This document shows positions 6,524 through 6,564 of a DNA stretch of 6,564 nucleotides, piece after piece. A program made the position numbers and the translations under genes. Origin of the DNA: an uncultured Bacteroidales bacterium (lineage in GTDB: Bacteria > Bacteroidota > Bacteroidia > Bacteroidales > Paludibacteraceae); contig CAMOHN010000056.1 of assembly GCA_946615455.1 (NCBI GenBank), forward strand, positions 1-6,564. The letters are read 5' to 3'. How positions within the stretch are numbered: the stretch's first letter is position 1; each line of letters opens with the position of its first letter. Under the pieces are notes generated by a model. It made no database searches. It was not told the DNA's origin and saw only the letters and a program-made list of their open reading frames with translations.

Positions 6524-6564
6524 CCTCAATAAGCAAATAACTGCTCTTTCGTTTCCTGACCAAC
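6516..6564 (+). CDS. Start of an unidentified gene, truncated by the window edge
   Basis: An ATG at 6516 lies within the last codons of ddl in another frame and stays open to the right edge, giving 16 codons that read MIDLNKQITALSFPDQ. The 8-base overlap with the ddl stop is typical of tightly packed operons, and both other short overlaps in this window mark real starts. The fragment is too short to identify. It has no obvious signal peptide in the visible part. Confidence 0.5.
   Translation, partial: MIDLNKQITALSFPDQ

Overview
The window looks like chromosomal DNA from a member of the Bacteroidales (phylum Bacteroidota). The signs are a short phosphoglycerate dehydrogenase of the Bacteroides/Prevotella kind, a secreted protein with a gliding-motility/type IX secretion (T9SS) C-terminal domain, A-rich translation starts without Shine-Dalgarno motifs, and an LptE-family lipoprotein next to a sigma-54 type regulator. 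The family or genus cannot be fixed from sequence reading alone. All supported genes are on the + strand and tightly packed. I see no RNA genes, insertion sequences, CRISPR arrays or phage genes.

Layout: (i) positions 3-744 hold the 3' part of serA (D-3-phosphoglycerate dehydrogenase), open at the left edge and split into two frames by a 4-base tandem duplication (TGCC TGCC, 381-388). (ii) Positions 741-2003 overlap serA by ATGA and encode a 420-residue exported protein with a PKD-like fold and a type B T9SS sorting domain. (iii) After 33 bases, positions 2037-3233 encode a sigma-54 AAA+ activator with no N-terminal sensor domain. It is joined by a second ATGA overlap to (iv) an LptE-family outer-membrane lipoprotein (3230-3748). 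(v) After a 45-base AT-rich gap comes a phosphohexomutase (3794-5569). (vi) Fifteen bases later comes D-alanine--D-alanine ligase (5585-6523). (vii) Its last bases overlap the start of another reading frame (6516 onward) that runs off the right edge.

Apart from serA, the genes have a cell-envelope theme: an exported surface protein, LPS transport to the outer membrane, hexose-phosphate supply for glycans, and the peptidoglycan dipeptide precursor. The two ATGA overlaps suggest translational coupling within pairs. I found no clearly new multi-gene system. The points most worth checking are the serA frameshift, the T9SS cargo gene placed directly behind serA without a PorP/SprF-like partner in the window, and the altered GAFTGA loop (GAYTDA) of the regulator.
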